Positions 15,827-17,748 of a stretch of 17,748 nt of DNA are shown piece after piece (positions within the stretch are counted from its first letter, which is position 1; each line of letters begins with the position of its first letter). The DNA is from Methylococcaceae bacterium (GTDB taxonomy: Bacteria > Pseudomonadota > Gammaproteobacteria > Methylococcales > Methylomonadaceae): contig SXIZ01000018.1 in assembly GCA_005779525.1 (NCBI GenBank), forward strand, positions 1 through 17,748, written 5' to 3'. The translations under genes and the position numbers were made by a program. A model generated the notes under the pieces. That model saw nothing but the letters and a program-made list of their open reading frames with translations, did not search any database and was not told the origin of the DNA.

Positions 15827-16365
15827 AGCGTCTCCAATCCTTTTTCATGGTTTAAAGAATTTTTTTGAAGTGATAGCGCAGACATTAAATGTATATAAGT
15901 ACATATAATAAAGTATTCAGCAAAAAATAAGCCAAATTTATATTATCTATATTTCAGTGTGTTATGAAATTTAATTTATAATTTGTCTGACACAAGACAA
16001 TTAAATGTATTGTTGTATACAACGTCTCACTCTCATTAGGAGTTTGGTCGCATCAGGAAAGTCGATAAACTGAATTTTAGAATGCAATATTTCTGCACAA
16101 TGTGCTTTGGATGGGATTTTCTTCAGTTCAAAGCCTGAAACACCGTTCGTGATGAGCAATGTTTAAGGATGGGGATGGTATTGCAGGCTTTCACCTGATT
16201 GGTGAGTGATATCAATTCCGCTCATGCTTTGGGCTCATCGCGAATGGATTTGATTTCACAAGACTTACTTGCAATCTGCGCAGGCTGAACAGATTGCAGA
16301 GTGAGAAGCTTTTAGCTGGGGGAGAGGCGCTGGTTACTGCGTTTCTACATGAACGCTAGTGTTAA
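15827..16365. other. Long intergenic region between modG and the ModC-like gene
   Basis: 539 nt without a clear gene. 15840-16000 is very AT-rich and likely holds the promoter of the ModC-like gene. It includes an ATGTA-N6-TACAT dyad at 15889-15904 and the perfect 12-bp palindrome GTTGTATACAAC at 16012-16023. A 9-bp hairpin TGCAATCTG/CAGATTGCA lies at 16270-16298. On the minus strand, 16225 to 16001 is open apart from one TAA at 16163-16165 and could be a decayed 75-codon gene. I saw no match to the molybdenum-cofactor riboswitch core. Confidence 0.45.
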
Positions 16366-16800
16366 TTAATCGGAGGCTGCAATCGCCAGTATTACCGCAC
16401 CCGCCTTAAAAACGGCGGTCACGGCTTGTCCCACGGTGATGCCCAATGAAGCCACGCTATCATTGGTCACTGTTGCGGCGACGATATCGCCACCCGTTAG
16501 GGCAATATCGATTTCGGAATTGATTGCCCCTGGCCGAACATGAGTGACGGTACCTGCCAATTGGTTACGTGCCGATAAGCGATAGCCACCAAAGTCGGTC
16601 ACAATAATAATTTGCGGCGCTTTGATCAGCGCAATCACTTCAGCGCCAACTTTAATCGCCAAATTATCAATGGAATCTTTGGTGACGGTGGCAATCACCG
16701 TATCTCCGCCAGCAATGCTAACGTGTACTTCGGCGTTGACTGCACCTAATTGGATTTCTTTAATCACTCCGGTAAATTGATTGCGGGCACTTGCTTGCAT
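16366..16800 (-). CDS. modG: ModG, di-Mop molbindin
   Basis: Small cytosolic molybdate-binding protein of 144 residues made of two tandem Mop (molbindin) domains, ~4-67 and ~76-141. Both begin SARNQ and share the pattern G-V/T-aliphatic-GA-N-E then GGD-aliphatic-ATVT-DS followed by a glycine-centred V-G turn. Length and design match A. vinelandii ModG (about 142), which assembles into a trimer holding up to eight molybdate ions. Its role is molybdate homeostasis and buffering. It starts 18 nt after the modC stop, so it is in the mod operon; in A. vinelandii modG precedes modEABC, so the order differs. The ribosome site is weak (CGAGAAA). It is intact, and both domains look functional. Confidence 0.95.
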   Translation of the reverse strand: MQASARNQFTGVIKEIQLGAVNAEVHVSIAGGDTVIATVTKDSIDNLAIKVGAEVIALIKAPQIIIVTDFGGYRLSARNQLAGTVTHVRPGAINSEIDIALTGGDIVAATVTNDSVASLGITVGQAVTAVFKAGAVILAIAASD

Positions 16801-16818
16801 AATAGTTTCTCGTTTGGT

Positions 16819-17748
16819 TTAAATAAAAATTGAAGTCCCTTTGATTTGCACAAAAACGGCTAAATTTTGGTGTAAATTGAGTAATATTTTGGATTTACGC
16901 GTGATGTGCGCCAGTAATACCTGTTTGCCAACGCTTAAGCGTACGACGCAATGCCCGGCATCATCGTCGTTAAAATCTTGTATAACCGCAGGTAAGACGT
17001 TTTGAATACTGCTGCCCACAGGCTGAGCTAGGGCGATGCTGACATCACTTGCAAAGATTTGTACCCGCACAGGCGTCCCAACGGGGGCGGCAATTCTGGA
17101 CACACATAAGGCACCCGCTTCGAAAGCCACATAAGTAAGATGAAAATCAGCATCATGTTCAACGACCTTGGCATGCCAGATCGAGGATGCCTGTGGCTCG
17201 TGGATTAAAGGTAAATCCAAACGACTAAGGGTTTCCGTGAGCGGACCAGATGCCAAGATTTTGCCAGACTCCAGGAGCACGATATGATCAGCTAATTGCG
17301 CGACCTCTTGTTGCGAATGCGTGACATATAACATTGGAATTTTCAGTTCTTGCTGCATCCGAATAAAATAGGGCAGCAATTCCTGTTTACGCGGATTATC
17401 TAAGGACGCTAAGGGTTCATCCATCAATAAAATCGCAGGATTTAAAGCCAAAGCGCGTGCAATCGCGACCCGTTGTTTTTCTCCACCTGAAAGCCCTGCA
17501 GGCATGCGTTGCAATAAATGTTGGATGCCGAGTAATTCTAGAATGTGCTGTAAATCGGCTTTAGGCGAGGTTTTGGGAATGCGCTTTAAGCCATACTGCA
17601 GATTCTGGGCTACGGTTAAATGCGGAAATAAATTCGCTTCTTGGAACACATAGCCTAAAGCCCGTTGAAACGTCGGTACAAATAGCTTCTGCGTGTGATC
17701 TTGCCAAACAGTGTCATTAATTTGCAAATAGCCTTCTGGCGCGTGCTG
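16819..17748 (-). CDS. modC: Molybdate ABC transporter ATP-binding protein ModC, 5' end beyond window
   Basis: ATPase that powers ModAB molybdate (and tungstate) import at the inner membrane. The frame is open to the right edge, so the N-terminus with Walker A is outside the window. A TTG at 17727 is internal, not the start. Visible are the Q-loop region LGYVFQEANLFPHLTVAQNLQYG, signature LSGGEKQRVAIARAL, Walker B ILLMDEP, D-loop SLD, H-loop YVTHS and a C-terminal TOBE/Mop domain from about SIQNVLPAVIQDFNDDD to the end. This is a standard, catalytically complete ModC and a useful contrast with the altered copy at 14648-15826. modA and modB are expected just outside on the right. modG follows after 18 nt. 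Confidence 0.95.
   Translation of the reverse strand, partial: QHAPEGYLQINDTVWQDHTQKLFVPTFQRALGYVFQEANLFPHLTVAQNLQYGLKRIPKTSPKADLQHILELLGIQHLLQRMPAGLSGGEKQRVAIARALALNPAILLMDEPLASLDNPRKQELLPYFIRMQQELKIPMLYVTHSQQEVAQLADHIVLLESGKILASGPLTETLSRLDLPLIHEPQASSIWHAKVVEHDADFHLTYVAFEAGALCVSRIAAPVGTPVRVQIFASDVSIALAQPVGSSIQNVLPAVIQDFNDDDAGHCVVRLSVGKQVLLAHITRKSKILLNLHQNLAVFVQIKGTSIFI

Noticed and set aside
16026..16365. Molybdenum-cofactor riboswitch in the leader of the ModC-like gene
   Set aside because: I looked for the remembered core and paired elements on the minus strand and found no convincing match; a covariance-model search would settle it.

Overview
The window reads as chromosomal DNA of a gammaproteobacterium of moderate GC, with many TTA/TTG leucine codons. 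HflD is essentially gammaproteobacterial. The molybdenum block on the right closely resembles, from memory, Azotobacter vinelandii molybdenum storage protein (MoSto) and ModG. That suggests a diazotroph or another heavy molybdenum user, possibly a methanotroph-like lineage. Taxonomy is inference, and no rRNA, tRNA, nif, transposase or CRISPR is visible.

Left region (1-5537, + strand): an intergenic array of perfect hairpins, then a tight three-gene operon. It encodes a TonB-dependent outer-membrane receptor, a periplasmic ABC-type substrate-binding protein with no ABC permease or ATPase beside it, and a membrane GGDEF-EAL cyclic-di-GMP enzyme with a periplasmic sensor. The likely logic is uptake or detection of one ligand that is passed to a c-di-GMP switch.

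Middle region (5544-10778): a LysR-type regulator (- strand) faces an FMN azoreductase and a pirin (+ strand), with a perfect 10-bp inverted repeat between them. The LysR gene carries an in-frame TGA that removes the last ~33 residues, which are still readable downstream. Aquaporin Z, a rhamnosyltransferase-like GT2 and HflD (- strand) follow as single genes.

Right region (10983-17748, all - strand): an EAL-HDOD signalling protein, then a molybdenum block. In transcription order the block is modC (cut by the window edge), modG (two Mop domains), a 539-nt gap, a divergent ModC-like ATPase with altered H-loop and D-loop, mosB and mosA. mosB is broken by an apparent 2-nt loss in a GC repeat; restoring two bases gives exactly 270 codons plus stop. 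The block combines molybdate import energy supply (ModC), cytosolic molybdate buffering (ModG) and ATP-driven polyoxomolybdate storage (MosAB).

The most noteworthy points are the orphan degenerate ModC-like ATPase between modG and mosBA, the two disrupted genes (mosB, lysR), the receptor/binding-protein/c-di-GMP cassette, and the hairpin array at the left edge.
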